A stretch of 64,000 nucleotides of DNA from positions 203,595 to 267,594 of the forward strand of contig NZ_JYMT01000006.1 in NCBI RefSeq assembly GCF_000938305.1, in the 5' to 3' direction. The DNA is from Bradyrhizobium sp. LTSP885. GTDB taxonomy: Bacteria; Pseudomonadota; Alphaproteobacteria; Rhizobiales; Xanthobacteraceae. Below the pieces are notes generated by a model that worked only from the letters and a program-made list of their open reading frames with translations, was not told the origin of the DNA and made no database searches. Below, piece by piece: positions 44,606-55,345 of this stretch (within the stretch, counting starts at the first letter, position 1; the number at the start of each line of letters is the position of its first letter). Made by a program: the position numbers and the translations under genes.

Positions 44606-45391
44606 ATGCGACAGATAAACTCAGATCGCGACCGGTGGCTCAGCCAACAAGCAATATCTCAATATATGCATCGCCTATTCCAGACTTTTGTCGATCATCT
44701 ATCGGACGCGCCGGACCTAGAGGCGCTCCGTGATGCCATGGCCAATGCTGCCGCTGCGCTTGATTTGTCATGTTTCGCGTATCTCATCATACCGGATCGG
44801 GCGGGGGTTCCTCCGAAACTCATATCAAACTACCCTTCGGCTTGGACAACGCGCTATTTGGAATGCCACTACGAACGGCTTGATCCTGTGATTGCTCAAG
44901 CGCTGGGTCATCCAGAAACATTCAAATGGGGCCTTGGATTCAAAGCAGCCGCGCCATCCGAACCGCAGCGGGAGCTGTTTGAGGAGGCCGCTAAGTTTGG
45001 TATCCGCTACGGATTCACAGTCCCGATTCACGATCATCGAGGGCCAATCGCTGCCGTAACTTTCGCCGCCGACGAGCGGCGACCTCGTTTCGAACGGTCT
45101 ATTATTGAGCATGAAAGGGTGCTCCAGCTTATGGCAATGTATTTCCATGCTCATGCCAGACGCAAACTTCTTCCCGGGCAAACCATTGACGGCGTTTCAT
45201 TGTCTCCGCGCGAGTTTGAATGTCTGGAATGGGCAGCGCAGGGGAAGTCAGCTTGGGACATCGGACATATTCTCGGCATATCTCGGCACACCGCGGCGTT
45301 CCATCTCGGAAACGCTAAGACGAAACTTGGGGTACGCACAGTTATCCAAGCCGTAGCGCGCCTAACGGCGTCTAGATCGACACTAGACTGA
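44606..45391 (+). CDS. LuxR-type quorum-sensing regulator
   Basis: Acyl-homoserine-lactone receptor of 261 residues. The autoinducer-binding half keeps the family's ligand-pocket residues: Trp and Tyr in SAWTTRYLECHY, Asp-Pro in RLDPVI, Trp in ETFKWG and Gly in RYGFTVPIHDHRG. The C-terminal GerE-type HTH is LSPREFECLEWAAQGKSAWD followed by IGHILGISRHTAAFHL. The luxI gene follows in the same direction after 92 bp, and the Trb conjugation genes lie beyond, so control of conjugation by cell density is likely. No strong ribosome-binding site is seen before the ATG; a later ATG (residue 21) is possible. Confidence 0.93.
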   Translation: MRQINSDRDRWLSQQAISQYMHRLFQTFVDHLSDAPDLEALRDAMANAAAALDLSCFAYLIIPDRAGVPPKLISNYPSAWTTRYLECHYERLDPVIAQALGHPETFKWGLGFKAAAPSEPQRELFEEAAKFGIRYGFTVPIHDHRGPIAAVTFAADERRPRFERSIIEHERVLQLMAMYFHAHARRKLLPGQTIDGVSLSPREFECLEWAAQGKSAWDIGHILGISRHTAAFHLGNAKTKLGVRTVIQAVARLTASRSTLD

Positions 45392-45408
45392 CATCGTAGC
45401 AAGGCTCC

Positions 45409-45426
45409 CCTCCGTACTTGCGGAGG
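45409..45426. promoter_or_regulatory. Inverted repeat between luxR and luxI
   Basis: CCTCCG-tacttg-CGGAGG, 18 bp with perfect 6-bp arms, 58 bp before the luxI start. The size suits a lux-type box; alternatively it is a hairpin between the two genes. No T-run follows, which argues against an intrinsic terminator. Confidence 0.4.
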
Positions 45427-45483
45427 ATGCTCCATCGCATCAATTCGCCTTCAATGAGCCAGCTTCAATAGATGGAGATGGTC

Positions 45484-46113
45484 ATGATGCACCTTATCAC
45501 GCCGAGTTCTTTCGGTGCTTTCAGCAATGAGATTGCGGAAATGCACCGGCTGCGATATCGCGTGTTTAAAGAACGACTCGATTGGGACGTCCAATTCAGT
45601 GGCGATATGGAGATTGACGAATTCGACGCACTTCATCCTGCGTACTTGATCCAGAGGGCAAGCGACAATCGCATCCAAGGCTGTGTCCGCCTGCTCCCTT
45701 CGACCGGCCCCACCATGCTGCGCGATACTTTTCCCGTACTATTGGACGGAACAGCGGCCCCCATTAGTCCGGCCATCTGGGAGAGCAGCCGCTTTGCGCT
45801 CGACCTTCCTCCTGACACGCCGAAAACTCACGGCCTAGCAACCGCCACCTACGAACTGTTCGCGGGCATGATCGAGTTCGGCCTGTCGCGACAGCTCTCC
45901 GAGATCGTCACCGTCACTGACGCTCGAATGGAGCGGATCTTGCGCCGCGCCGGATGGTCCTTACGGCGGATCGGTAAAGCTCACGCACTAGGCAGCACCC
46001 TTGCGGTCGCAGGATATCTTGAAGTTTCAATCGAGAGCCTAGCGCGTGTCCTTGCCGCTGGTGGCCTTCAGGGTCCCGTGCTCTGGGCACCGGTCGCGCT
46101 TGCCGCAGCGTAG
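45484..46113 (+). CDS. Acyl-homoserine-lactone synthase (LuxI family)
   Basis: Makes an N-acyl-homoserine lactone from S-adenosylmethionine and an acyl carrier. 209 residues, normal for LuxI. The invariant residues are all visible: Arg and Phe in LRYRVFKERL, Trp in LDWDV, Asp in EIDEFDALHPAYL, Arg in GCVRLLP, Glu and Arg in WESSRFALDLP. ATG at 45484 is favoured because GGAG lies six to seven bases upstream; the frame opens at 45472. The acyl chain cannot be predicted. It is followed at 15 bp by a LysR gene and forms the signalling half of the luxR-luxI pair. Confidence 0.95.
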   Translation: MMHLITPSSFGAFSNEIAEMHRLRYRVFKERLDWDVQFSGDMEIDEFDALHPAYLIQRASDNRIQGCVRLLPSTGPTMLRDTFPVLLDGTAAPISPAIWESSRFALDLPPDTPKTHGLATATYELFAGMIEFGLSRQLSEIVTVTDARMERILRRAGWSLRRIGKAHALGSTLAVAGYLEVSIESLARVLAAGGLQGPVLWAPVALAAA

Positions 46114-46128
46114 ACAAAGCTACGAACA

Positions 46129-47208
46129 ATGATGGGCCGTCGGACGGGACTGTTCCCTAATGAAGGAGCGGCCCTGTCGTCGGCAGACTGCGTGGCGACA
46201 GCCACTCTATTTGAGTCGTCATCTTTAACTGCAGTGGAGCAAACGGTGGAACACAGGGATCACGATTCCAAATCGAAGAATGCGCCCCGTCGTAGCCTAA
46301 CATCGGCTGTTGACCTCGTGCATCTTCGATACGCCGTCGCGGCTGCAGATCACGGAAGCTTTCGGCAGGCGGCCGAGGCGTTACTACTTCCGCAAACGAA
46401 GTTGAGCCGTTGTATTCGCCAGCTTGAGGAACGCATCGAAATGATCGTCTTCGAGCGATCGAGTGGTGGAGTACGCGTCACACAAGCGGGCCGTGATTTC
46501 CTCCGCACGGCGCGGTCTATTCTCGAACAGATGGACTCGCTAATGGCGAGCGCGCACAGCGCCGGCCGCGGCGAAGTCGGCCGACTGGCGATCGGTTTCT
46601 ATACGTCCCTTTCGGCCGGCAATTTACGGGCAACGCTCACCGATTATGCACAGCGATTTCCGCAAATGCAGGTCCGCATGATTGAGAGTTCGCGGACGCG
46701 TCTCTCCACTGCCCTCCGCAATGGCGCGATAGACGTCGCGATCGTCACGGGACAAACACCGCTCCTCGACAGCGAAATCATGTCGCTTTGGAGCGAACGC
46801 ATTGTAGTTGCTTTGCCAGAAGCTCATCGCCTCGCTGACGGCGAGACCGTCTATTGGACCGATCTGAAGGACGAGACGCTTCTGATTAACCGGCATGATC
46901 CCGGACCCGAGATCCAAGACCTGCTCCTCGCCAAGCTTGCCTCACCAGGAGACCGGCCCAAAACACTTTTCCATGACACGAGTTTGGGGAATATTATGAA
47001 CCTCGTGGGAGCCGGATTCGGTGTCAGCCTTGTGAGGGAATCTGATATTGGCGCCAGTTTCCCTGGTCTGATCTATCGAGAACTCCGCGACGGGATGGGT
47101 CCGAGCTGGGTCGGCTACTCCGCACATTGGAGGGCTGACAATGACAATCCCGCACTGGCTAGTTTTCTGAAGATGCAGGGAGAGCGCTATCCATCACCTG
47201 CCGTCTGA
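46129..47208 (+). CDS. LysR family transcriptional regulator of the conjugation module
   Basis: 359 residues with an unusually long N-terminal extension (about 60 residues) before the LysR HTH VDLVHLRYAVAAADHGSFRQ and LPQTKLSRCIRQLEERI. The effector domain follows (GRLAIGFYTSLSAGNLRATL). A start further downstream is possible, such as the GTG before EHRDHDS near residue 40. LysR genes at the trbI end are typical of Trb-type integrative elements. It is co-directional with luxI and its 3' end overlaps the DUF2274 gene tail-to-tail by 22 bp. It probably tunes transfer gene expression. Confidence 0.9.
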   Translation: MMGRRTGLFPNEGAALSSADCVATATLFESSSLTAVEQTVEHRDHDSKSKNAPRRSLTSAVDLVHLRYAVAAADHGSFRQAAEALLLPQTKLSRCIRQLEERIEMIVFERSSGGVRVTQAGRDFLRTARSILEQMDSLMASAHSAGRGEVGRLAIGFYTSLSAGNLRATLTDYAQRFPQMQVRMIESSRTRLSTALRNGAIDVAIVTGQTPLLDSEIMSLWSERIVVALPEAHRLADGETVYWTDLKDETLLINRHDPGPEIQDLLLAKLASPGDRPKTLFHDTSLGNIMNLVGAGFGVSLVRESDIGASFPGLIYRELRDGMGPSWVGYSAHWRADNDNPALASFLKMQGERYPSPAV

Positions 47209-47426
47209 ATCCTGGGCCGTCGCGCCTTTGCGAAAGCACGGTCCGTTGCCATGAATCGCGCCAGCATAGGAGCGACCAGTTTCAGCGGATCCGGGATTGG
47301 CTGTCCGGTTTCGCGCGCAAGCACCTCCGCGTATGCAAGCAGATCACGATGCAAGGGTGCGGGGAATTCGACCGTGAGCCTCACAGGCTTGTCGTCAGCG
47401 ATGGCGCCGAGCTTGAGCTTTGCCAT
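47187..47426 (-). CDS. DUF2274 domain protein
   Basis: 79 residues: KLKLGAIADDKPVRLTVEFP and LHRDLLAYAEVLARETGQPI, then a basic tail. This short domain is regularly found directly after trbI in Trb-type conjugation clusters; the biochemical role is unknown. ATG at 47426 has GTGAGGA upstream, 10 bp after the trbI stop, which supports this start over the longer frame from 47468. The last gene of the leftward transfer operon. Confidence 0.85.
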   Translation of the reverse strand: MAKLKLGAIADDKPVRLTVEFPAPLHRDLLAYAEVLARETGQPIPDPLKLVAPMLARFMATDRAFAKARRPRIQTAGDG

Positions 47427-47436
47427 GTTTATGTCC

Positions 47437-48665
47437 TCACCCTTTGTAAGGCTCGAGCACGAGGTCACGATTGACGATCACGCGGACCGGGAAACCAGGC
47501 CGGATCGTGAGCGTCGGCTGTACGTTGAGATTGCGCTGCACGATTTTTTGCCCGGTCTGGTTCAGGCTATCGCTCGCGCCGAGGCGGAGCGCTTGAATGA
47601 GACCACCGTTGTTGCCGGTACCGCTATCGGAGCCGGCGCCGAGCTCGCTTCCAACGCCAAGTAGCGTCGACAGCAGCGCAGCCTTGAACAATGCGCCCCA
47701 GTGATTGTCGACATCATCCTCAAGTCCGGAATAGCCTGCCGTATCAGCACCCGGTTGACGCTCCAGCACAATTGAACGACCGTTAGGCATGATCAGACGG
47801 GTCCAGACCAGCAACACACGTGACTGACCAAACGAAACCTGGCTGTCATAGACGCCGATGAGTCGGGTTCCCTGCGGTATGAGAAGGAAGCGCCCGGTCG
47901 GGCTGTCAAAAATGCTCTCCGTCACTTGTGCCGTGATTTGCCCGGGGAGATCTGAGCGAATCCCGGTAATCAACGACGCCGGAATAATATTGCCGGCCTG
48001 CACCACGTAAGATGAAGCCGGTGCCTCAATCCTGTCCGGGCTTGCGGTGCGCCGATCGACGGAAGCATTGACGAAGGCAAGTTTGCGGTCCTGTCCGTTC
48101 TGCGTGAACGTCTCGTCTGCTGCGGGTTGAGTTGGTTGGGTCGATTGGCTCGACGTGGCCGCAGCAGCACCAACTGAGGCCACCTGACCGGTCAAGGAGG
48201 CCGCCAGTTCGCGAATGCTGGTGGAGGCAAACAACTTGCTCAGACGGGCAGCCTCGATCTCCTGCCCGATGCGCTGTTGCTCCCCATCGACGGAAGGGAT
48301 CACCCCTGAAGGCGCGTTTTGCGCGTTCAGCATCGGACGACCAAGATCGCCGGGTAGCGCGGGTCCGAGCGGCGGGGCCTGGCGGGGCACACCGGCATAG
48401 TCCCGCGGGAGGCCGCTCAGTCCGTCAGCCACATTGTGATGATCTGTGGTGTAGAGCTCTGACGGCGCGGATGTACGCGACCGATGGTTCTGCAGCGCCC
48501 AAAGTACGGCACCGCAGATTGCAAAGGCTCCGATCGCCGCCCCTCCGGCCAGGACCTTTCGAGAGAGCCTGGTGACGCGGGGGCGCTCCGCGCGCAAACG
48601 CATCAATGCCGCCCGGTCTGACTCATTGTCACGTCCAGGCCGAATGTCGGGTTCCGGCTCTGAAC

Positions 48666-48669
<4 letters not shown>
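47437..48669 (-). CDS. trbI: Conjugal transfer protein TrbI (VirB10 family)
   Basis: Inner/outer membrane-bridging component of the mating-pair channel, 410 residues. Short cytosolic N terminus, one transmembrane helix (about residues 39-60, VLAGGAAIGAFAICGAVLWA), a proline-rich periplasmic linker, then the VirB10-like C-terminal domain with VVQAGNIIPASLITGIRSDL and GRFLLIPQGTRLIGVYDSQV. Its ATG overlaps the trbG stop. The order trbB-C-D-E-J-K-L-F-G-I is the standard Trb order. Confidence 0.96.
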
Positions 48670-49660
<991 letters not shown>

Positions 49661-49664
<4 letters not shown>

Positions 49665-50344
49665 TGCCCCAGCTCCTTCGACCAGTTGATGGCGTTGACG
49701 TAGACCCCAAGAGGATTCTTGCGCAGGCGATCGGCATCGCGCGGCGTATCGATCACGACGGTAAGGATCGCGGTCCAGCGCTCGGTCGCGCTCAGGCTAC
49801 CGTTCTCATAAGAGCGTTGGATCCAGGCGACGCGGAACGAAATCGGTGAAGCGCGGATGACGCTGGTGACCTCGATGGAGATCTGCAGCTTGCCAAGATT
49901 GGCAAAGGGATCGTTGGTCCGCGCATAATCGTTGAGCGCTGCGGCGCCCCGATCCGTGGTGAAGTCGTAAGCGCGCAGCCAGTCTTGGCGCAGCACGATG
50001 CCGTCGGCTGGCAATCCGCGCACGTCCTCGATAAAGCGCGCCAGGTGGAACGCGATCTCCGGATCGGCCGGTTGATAGCTGCCGTCGGCCGGCGCCACGG
50101 CCTGGGCCTGACCGAGGTGATCGACCTGGACCACCCACGGCGTCACCGTGCCGCGAAGAGATTGCCAAACGAGACCTGACGCAAGACCACCCGATAGCAT
50201 CAGACAGCCAAACGCCATCAATCGCCAGTTCTTGGCCTGAACGCGGGCTGAGCCGATGCGCTCATCCCAGACTTGTGCTGCCTTTTGATAAGGAGTTTCG
50301 GGTTCAGGCATACGCCCGTAGCGAATGGAAGGACGTTTGAACAT
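49661..50344 (-). CDS. trbF: Conjugal transfer protein TrbF (VirB8 family)
   Basis: 227 residues. Cytosolic N terminus, one transmembrane helix at about 42-62 (WRLMAFGCLMLSGGLASGLV), and a periplasmic VirB8-like domain (VQVDHLGQAQAVAPADGSYQ; RWTAILTVVIDTPRDADRLR; NPLGVYVNAINWSKEL). An assembly factor of the type IV channel at the inner membrane. Its ends overlap both neighbours by a few bases, typical of a tightly coupled operon. Confidence 0.96.
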
Positions 50345-51531
50345 CAGCTTTCACCTTCGGAGAGATCGACGGACGAACCGCCACCCGCATGATCGGCGGA
50401 GCGAACAGAATGGGTTACCGCAGAGGCGCCATGGCTCATTGTCTGCGCGCGCTTAATGCGCGTTGCCCACGGTGGCGGCCCGCTGGCAGAAGGCGACCCG
50501 CTGGAAGCCGCACCGTGCCCGTGCGTAACCGCACTGGACATTGCTCCTGCAGTTCGAGGGAGAGGGCTGGCGGTATTTGAAGCTGCAGCGACAACTGACG
50601 CACTGCCTCGGGCCGCACCAGCCAGTGCTCCACCTGCTGCTCCCGCAGCGAGCCCGACACCAGCCACGCCCGCGGCAACTACGCCACCCGCAGCGACACC
50701 CGTACCGATTGCGGCGCCAGCGCCGAGTTGCGGACCTCCAGAGACAATACCGTTGGCAATACCGGGACCAAAGATACCGAGTCCAAGCAGAGAAAGCGCC
50801 GCTAGCACCATCGACATGGCACTTTCGATGGTTGGCTGATTGCCCGCGAATCCCGTTGTGAACTGGGAGAATAACGTCGAGCCGATACCCACGATGACGG
50901 CGAGCACCAGAACCTTGACACCCGACGAGATGACGTTGCCGAGCACGCGTTCGGCGGCAAAAGCGGTTTTTCCGAACAGGCCAAACGGTATCAGCACGAA
51001 GCCAGCGAGCGTGGTCAGCTTAAACTCGATCAGGGTCACGAAGAGCTGGATCGCCAGGATAAAGAACGCCATCAGCACCACGATCCAGGCGAACAGCAAG
51101 ACGACGATCTGAACGAAATTTTCAAAGAAGCTGATATAGCCCATCAAGCCGGAGATCGAATCGAGGATCGGGCGTCCGGCATCAATCCCGACCTGTGCGA
51201 CCCGGCCGGGGCTCAGGAAATCCGAGGTGGACATGCCGGTGCCGGACGCCTTGAGGCCAAGTCCGGCAAAGCTCTCGAAGACAATGCGCGCCAGATTGTT
51301 CCAGTTACTGATCAGGTAGGCAAATACGCCGACGAACAGCGTCTTCTTCGCCAGTCGCGCAATGATGTTCTCGTCCGGAGCCCAGCTCCAGAATATGGCC
51401 GCGAGAGTGATGTCGATCGCTGCCAGCGTTGTAGCGAGGAATGCTACCTCACCGCTGAGCAGCCCGAATCCAGAATCGATATAATTGGTGAAGACCGAGA
51501 GAAAGTTATCGATGACGCCGGTGCCGCCCAT
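50344..51531 (-). CDS. trbL: Conjugal transfer protein TrbL (VirB6 family)
   Basis: Polytopic inner-membrane channel component of 395 residues with about six hydrophobic segments (for example EVAFLATTLAAIDITLAAIF, FFENFVQIVVLLFAWIVVLM) followed by a Gly/Ala-rich region and a Ser/His-rich tail with no clear structure. The mid region FKLTTLAGFVLIPFGLFGKT is characteristic of TrbL. Its start overlaps the trbK stop by one base. Confidence 0.94.
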   Translation of the reverse strand: MGGTGVIDNFLSVFTNYIDSGFGLLSGEVAFLATTLAAIDITLAAIFWSWAPDENIIARLAKKTLFVGVFAYLISNWNNLARIVFESFAGLGLKASGTGMSTSDFLSPGRVAQVGIDAGRPILDSISGLMGYISFFENFVQIVVLLFAWIVVLMAFFILAIQLFVTLIEFKLTTLAGFVLIPFGLFGKTAFAAERVLGNVISSGVKVLVLAVIVGIGSTLFSQFTTGFAGNQPTIESAMSMVLAALSLLGLGIFGPGIANGIVSGGPQLGAGAAIGTGVAAGGVVAAGVAGVGLAAGAAGGALAGAARGSASVVAAASNTASPLPRTAGAMSSAVTHGHGAASSGSPSASGPPPWATRIKRAQTMSHGASAVTHSVRSADHAGGGSSVDLSEGES

Positions 51532-51902
51532 CAGTGTGCCTCACCCTGCTGAGGTCCGGCTTCGCGTGGCACGACCCGGTCCTGGCTCTTCACGGGCGCG
51601 GCGGGCGCCTTCAGGACCGGGTCGGCCGACGACTGCGGAGATGTCGCCGACCCAAAGAATTGACGACGGTTCTCGGCCCACGTCCGCCGGCAGGCCTCGA
51701 GCGCGGCGGTTTCATCGGATGTGATCGTTCGGCAGCGGGCGAGTTCTTCGACGAACGTCTCCGCGTCGCCATGCTCGCGCGGTGCAAGAACCACGGCCTG
51801 TTCGCTATGCCGGCTCCGTACGATCGTTAGCGCGACGATCAACACGACAAGGCCGACGGCTGCGATCCGCGTGAGCTGACGAGGTGTGAAGTGAGGCATC
51901 AT
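51531..51902 (-). CDS. trbK: Putative entry-exclusion protein TrbK
   Basis: 123 residues with one N-terminal hydrophobic helix (RIAAVGLVVLIVALTIV) and a polar domain carrying two cysteines (ELARCRTI, ALEACRRTW). It matches the alternative TrbK form found between trbJ and trbL in Trb clusters; by analogy it blocks uptake of the same element from another donor. Unlike the RP4 protein it shows no lipobox. Assignment is mainly by position and the CRT...CRRTWAENR pattern. Confidence 0.8.
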   Translation of the reverse strand: MMPHFTPRQLTRIAAVGLVVLIVALTIVRSRHSEQAVVLAPREHGDAETFVEELARCRTITSDETAALEACRRTWAENRRQFFGSATSPQSSADPVLKAPAAPVKSQDRVVPREAGPQQGEAH

Positions 51903-52633
51903 TAGTGGAACATCTGAACAGTGGTGGGCTGGTAACCGACGCCAGGTATGAGGAAGCGACGGAGCTGCTCCCTGCCCTGGTCCTGCGCGGTGGTCCGCTG
52001 GGCGGCCTCCAGGCTCTGCGCCCGTCCTTGAGCCGCAACAGCCGCGGTGAGGTCAGCGAGTTGCTGGGCTTGCAGAGCGACTAGCTGATTGCCAGCCTGC
52101 GTTGCCTGGAGGGCACCGGTGGCCGATTGACTCGACGTCACAAGCGCCGACATCTGGGTACGATTGGTGTCGAGATTTCCGACAACACCGGCTTGAACTT
52201 TGAGTGCGTCCTGAAGCGCGGCTACTGACGTCTGCCAGCGAGATTGCGCGTTTGATATCAGCGCCTGGTTGGATACGGACGCCGATGCAGGCGCGTAAGT
52301 CGTCGAAAACGCGTTGTTGATCTGCCCGACATCGTACGCAATCCGCTGGGCCTGGTTCAGAAGCTGTTGGGTGCGCTGGATTGACTGCTGAAGCTGCTGC
52401 AATGACGAGAACGGTAGGTTGGCGAGGTTCCTCGCCTGGTTGATCAGGGACTGGGCCTGATTCTGCAGCGACGTGATCTGATTATTGATCTGCTGCAACG
52501 CGCGAGCTGCCGTCAGCACGTTCTGCGCGTAGTTGTTGGGATCGAACACCACGACCTGCGCCGAAGACGGCTTACCCACTGAGACGATCGAGAGTGCGAT
52601 AGCCGACGCCATCACAAGATGACGGATCCTCAT
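51902..52633 (-). CDS. trbJ: Conjugal transfer protein TrbJ (VirB5 family)
   Basis: Secreted pilus-associated protein of 243 residues. Signal peptide MRIRHLVMASAIALSIVSVG with cleavage near SSA|Q. The mature part is a long Gln/Asn-rich helical protein (VVFDPNNYAQNVLTAARALQ, INNQITSLQNQAQSLINQAR), the family hallmark. ATG at 52633 overlaps the trbE stop, which is preferred to a longer frame beginning at 52681 inside trbE. Confidence 0.95.
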   Translation of the reverse strand: MRIRHLVMASAIALSIVSVGKPSSAQVVVFDPNNYAQNVLTAARALQQINNQITSLQNQAQSLINQARNLANLPFSSLQQLQQSIQRTQQLLNQAQRIAYDVGQINNAFSTTYAPASASVSNQALISNAQSRWQTSVAALQDALKVQAGVVGNLDTNRTQMSALVTSSQSATGALQATQAGNQLVALQAQQLADLTAAVAAQGRAQSLEAAQRTTAQDQGREQLRRFLIPGVGYQPTTVQMFH

Positions 52634-55071
52634 GACAATGATCCTCCAGCCGAGAGATTTGGCATAATGTCGGCAGCCCACCCGACGCCGCGGTGCGCGA
52701 GCCAGCCGGCAACGAAACTGTCGCGGCCGTGTTCGGCGAGGACCTTTTCGATCGCGGCTTGATCGGACTTGGATGAGGCGGCCGCAAAAGCCAGCGCGAC
52801 CTTTCCGAGACCGAGCTCGAACAAGCGGTTGCCGCGCCGCGACTGGCAGTAGTAGTCCCGCTTCGGCGTTGCCCGGGCGAGGATCTCGATCTGGCGGTCG
52901 TTCAAGCCGAAACGGCGATAGATGTCCTTAATCTGCGGCTCGATCGCCCGCTCGTTCGGCAGGAACAGCCGCGTCGGACAGCTCTCGATAATCGCCGGCG
53001 CAATGGCCGAACCGTCGATGTCCGACAGGGATTGCGTGGCAAAAATGACCGACGCATTCTTCTTGCGCAGCGTCTTCAACCACTCGCGGAGCTGACCAGC
53101 AAAGCCCTCGTCGTCGAGGGCAAGCCAGCCTTCGTCGATGATGAGCAGGGTTGGTCTGCCATCGAGCCGGCCTTCGATCCGATGGAACAGATAGGCCAAG
53201 ACTGCGGGGGCGGCAGTGGTTCCGATCAATCCCTCGGTTTCAAACGCCTGGACCTCGGCCTCACCGAGCCGTTCGGCCTCGGCGTCGAGCAGCCGCCCGT
53301 AGGGACCTCCCAGGCAATAAGGTTGCAACGCGCGCTTCAGTCCCTGTGATTGCAGCAAGACCGATAGACCGGTCAGCGTGCGCTCGGCCATCGGTGCGGA
53401 AGCGAGCGATGACAGCGCGGACCAGAGATGGTCCTTTGCTTCCGGGGTGATGCTGATTTTCTCACGCGCCAGGATATTGGCGATCCACTCGGCCGCCCAG
53501 CCGCGTTCGGCCGAATCGTCGATCAAAGCCAGAGGTTGGAGAGCGACCGGTTCGCTGGCATCATCGGACAATGCACCACCGAGATCGTGCCAATCGCCAT
53601 TCATCGCGAGTGCGGAGGCGCGGATCGAGCCGCCGAAGTCGAACGCGAACACCTGGCTTCCCGCATAGCGCCGGAACTGCAGCGCCATCAACGCCAGCAG
53701 CACCGATTTGCCGGCACCGGTAGGACCCACCACCAGCGTATGTCCGACATCCCCTACGTGAAGCGAGAAGCGGAACGGGGTCGAGCCTTCGGTCTTGCCA
53801 AACAAGAGTGGCGGCCCATCGAAATGCTCGTCGCGCACCGGCCCCGCCCAAACCGCCGACAGCGGGATCATGTGGGCGAGATTGAGCGTCGAGACCGGAG
53901 GTTGCCGCACGTTGGCGTAGGCGTGTCCCGGAAGCGAGCCGAGCCAGGCTTCCACGGCGTTGACGCTCTCCGCCATACAGGTGAAGTCACGCCCCTGAAT
54001 GACTTTCTCAACCAGCCGGAGCTTTTCGTCAGCAACCCGCGGGTCGTTATCCCATACTGTTACGGTCGCGGTGACGAACGCCTGACCGATCGCGTCCGAT
54101 CCGAGCTCCTGCAGCGCGGCATCGGCGTCCATTGCCTTGTTATGGGCATCGGTGTCGACGAGCGCTGAGGCCTCGTTCGTCATCACCTCCTTGAGGATTG
54201 CGGCAATCGATTTGCGTTTAGCGAACCATTGGCGACGGATCTTGACCAGCAGCCTAGTCGCGTCAGTCTTGTCGAGCATGATCGCGCGGGTCGACCACCG
54301 ATAGGCGAAGGCCAGCCGATTGAGTTCGTCCAGAATCCCCGGCGTCGTCGCGGTCGGGAACCCGACCAGGGTGAGAACACGCAGATGCTTATCACCGAGC
54401 GACGGCTCAAGGCCGCCAGTGAGTGGTTGGTCGGCCAGCAACGCATCGAGATACATCGGGATCTCAGGCACGCGAACGCGCTGGCGGCTGGTCGAGACGG
54501 TCGAATGAAGATAGGTCAGCGTTTGCGTGTCATCGAGCCACCGGATCTCCGGCATGAAGCCCTCGACGAGTTGTAGAACGCGGTCGGTGCGATCGATAAA
54601 ACCGCGCAAAACCTCGCGGGCATCCGCTCCTTCTTGGCGATCGCGCCCCTCATAAAGAAATCGCTCGGCCCGCGCGGCGTCTTCGGGTGGCGGGAGATAA
54701 AGGAAGGTCAGAAAATAGCTCGACTCGTAGTGGGCGCCCTCCTCCTCGAATTCTTCTCGGCGTTCCAAATCGACCAGGGCTGAAGCCACATCGGGAAATT
54801 GACTTATCGGATATCGGCCGGCAGCATGACGCTGCGCTTCGACGAAGACTGCCCAGCCCGAACCCAGCCGTCGGAACGCGTTGTTCAGGCGACCGGCGAC
54901 GCCGACCAGTTCGGCCGGCACCGCGGAATCCAGATCCGGACCACGAAACTTCGCAGTGCGCTGGAACGAGCCGTCTTTATTGAGGACTACCCCCTCATCG
55001 ACCAGCGCGGCCCAGGGCAAGAAATCTGCGAGATGCGTGGCCGAGCGGCGATATTCTGCGAGGTTCATCAT
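52630..55071 (-). CDS. trbE: Conjugal transfer ATPase TrbE (VirB4 family)
   Basis: Cytoplasmic/inner-membrane ATPase powering pilus assembly and transfer, 813 residues. N-terminal CagE/TrbE region (SATHLADFLPWAALVDEGVV), Walker A GPTGAGKS at residues 449-456, Walker B LLIIDEGWLALDD near 642-654 and the motif VIFATQSLSDID thereafter. All catalytic motifs are intact. Its stop overlaps trbJ, and it starts just after trbD. Confidence 0.97.
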   Translation of the reverse strand: MMNLAEYRRSATHLADFLPWAALVDEGVVLNKDGSFQRTAKFRGPDLDSAVPAELVGVAGRLNNAFRRLGSGWAVFVEAQRHAAGRYPISQFPDVASALVDLERREEFEEEGAHYESSYFLTFLYLPPPEDAARAERFLYEGRDRQEGADAREVLRGFIDRTDRVLQLVEGFMPEIRWLDDTQTLTYLHSTVSTSRQRVRVPEIPMYLDALLADQPLTGGLEPSLGDKHLRVLTLVGFPTATTPGILDELNRLAFAYRWSTRAIMLDKTDATRLLVKIRRQWFAKRKSIAAILKEVMTNEASALVDTDAHNKAMDADAALQELGSDAIGQAFVTATVTVWDNDPRVADEKLRLVEKVIQGRDFTCMAESVNAVEAWLGSLPGHAYANVRQPPVSTLNLAHMIPLSAVWAGPVRDEHFDGPPLLFGKTEGSTPFRFSLHVGDVGHTLVVGPTGAGKSVLLALMALQFRRYAGSQVFAFDFGGSIRASALAMNGDWHDLGGALSDDASEPVALQPLALIDDSAERGWAAEWIANILAREKISITPEAKDHLWSALSSLASAPMAERTLTGLSVLLQSQGLKRALQPYCLGGPYGRLLDAEAERLGEAEVQAFETEGLIGTTAAPAVLAYLFHRIEGRLDGRPTLLIIDEGWLALDDEGFAGQLREWLKTLRKKNASVIFATQSLSDIDGSAIAPAIIESCPTRLFLPNERAIEPQIKDIYRRFGLNDRQIEILARATPKRDYYCQSRRGNRLFELGLGKVALAFAAASSKSDQAAIEKVLAEHGRDSFVAGWLAHRGVGWAADIMPNLSAGGSLS

Positions 55072-55075
55072 GGCT

Positions 55076-55345
55076 TCAAATCCCCAGATAGCCGGCGATG
55101 CGAAGATGCCGGCGCACCACGTCGACGAATTGCGGATCGCGCTTCGCCGCCCATACCGCCGCGGCCTGTCCCATCACTCCCAGCAGGATTCCGGCGATCC
55201 ACAGCCGCAGACCGAGACCGACTGCTGCCGCCAGCGTGCCGTTAAGGATGGCGACTGCGCGCGGCGCACCGCCAAGCAGGATCGGTTCGGTCAAGGCGCG
55301 ATGCACCGGCACACTGAAGCCAAGGATCGGTTCGGATGCCTCCAT
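55076..55345 (-). CDS. trbD: Conjugal transfer protein TrbD (VirB3 family)
   Basis: Small inner-membrane protein of 89 residues with VHRALTEPILLGGAPRAVAI at the start, two close hydrophobic segments and the C-terminal QFVDVVRRHLRIAGYLGI. The ATG at 55345 overlaps the trbC stop. It works with TrbE in pilus biogenesis. Confidence 0.95.
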   Translation of the reverse strand: MEASEPILGFSVPVHRALTEPILLGGAPRAVAILNGTLAAAVGLGLRLWIAGILLGVMGQAAAVWAAKRDPQFVDVVRRHLRIAGYLGI

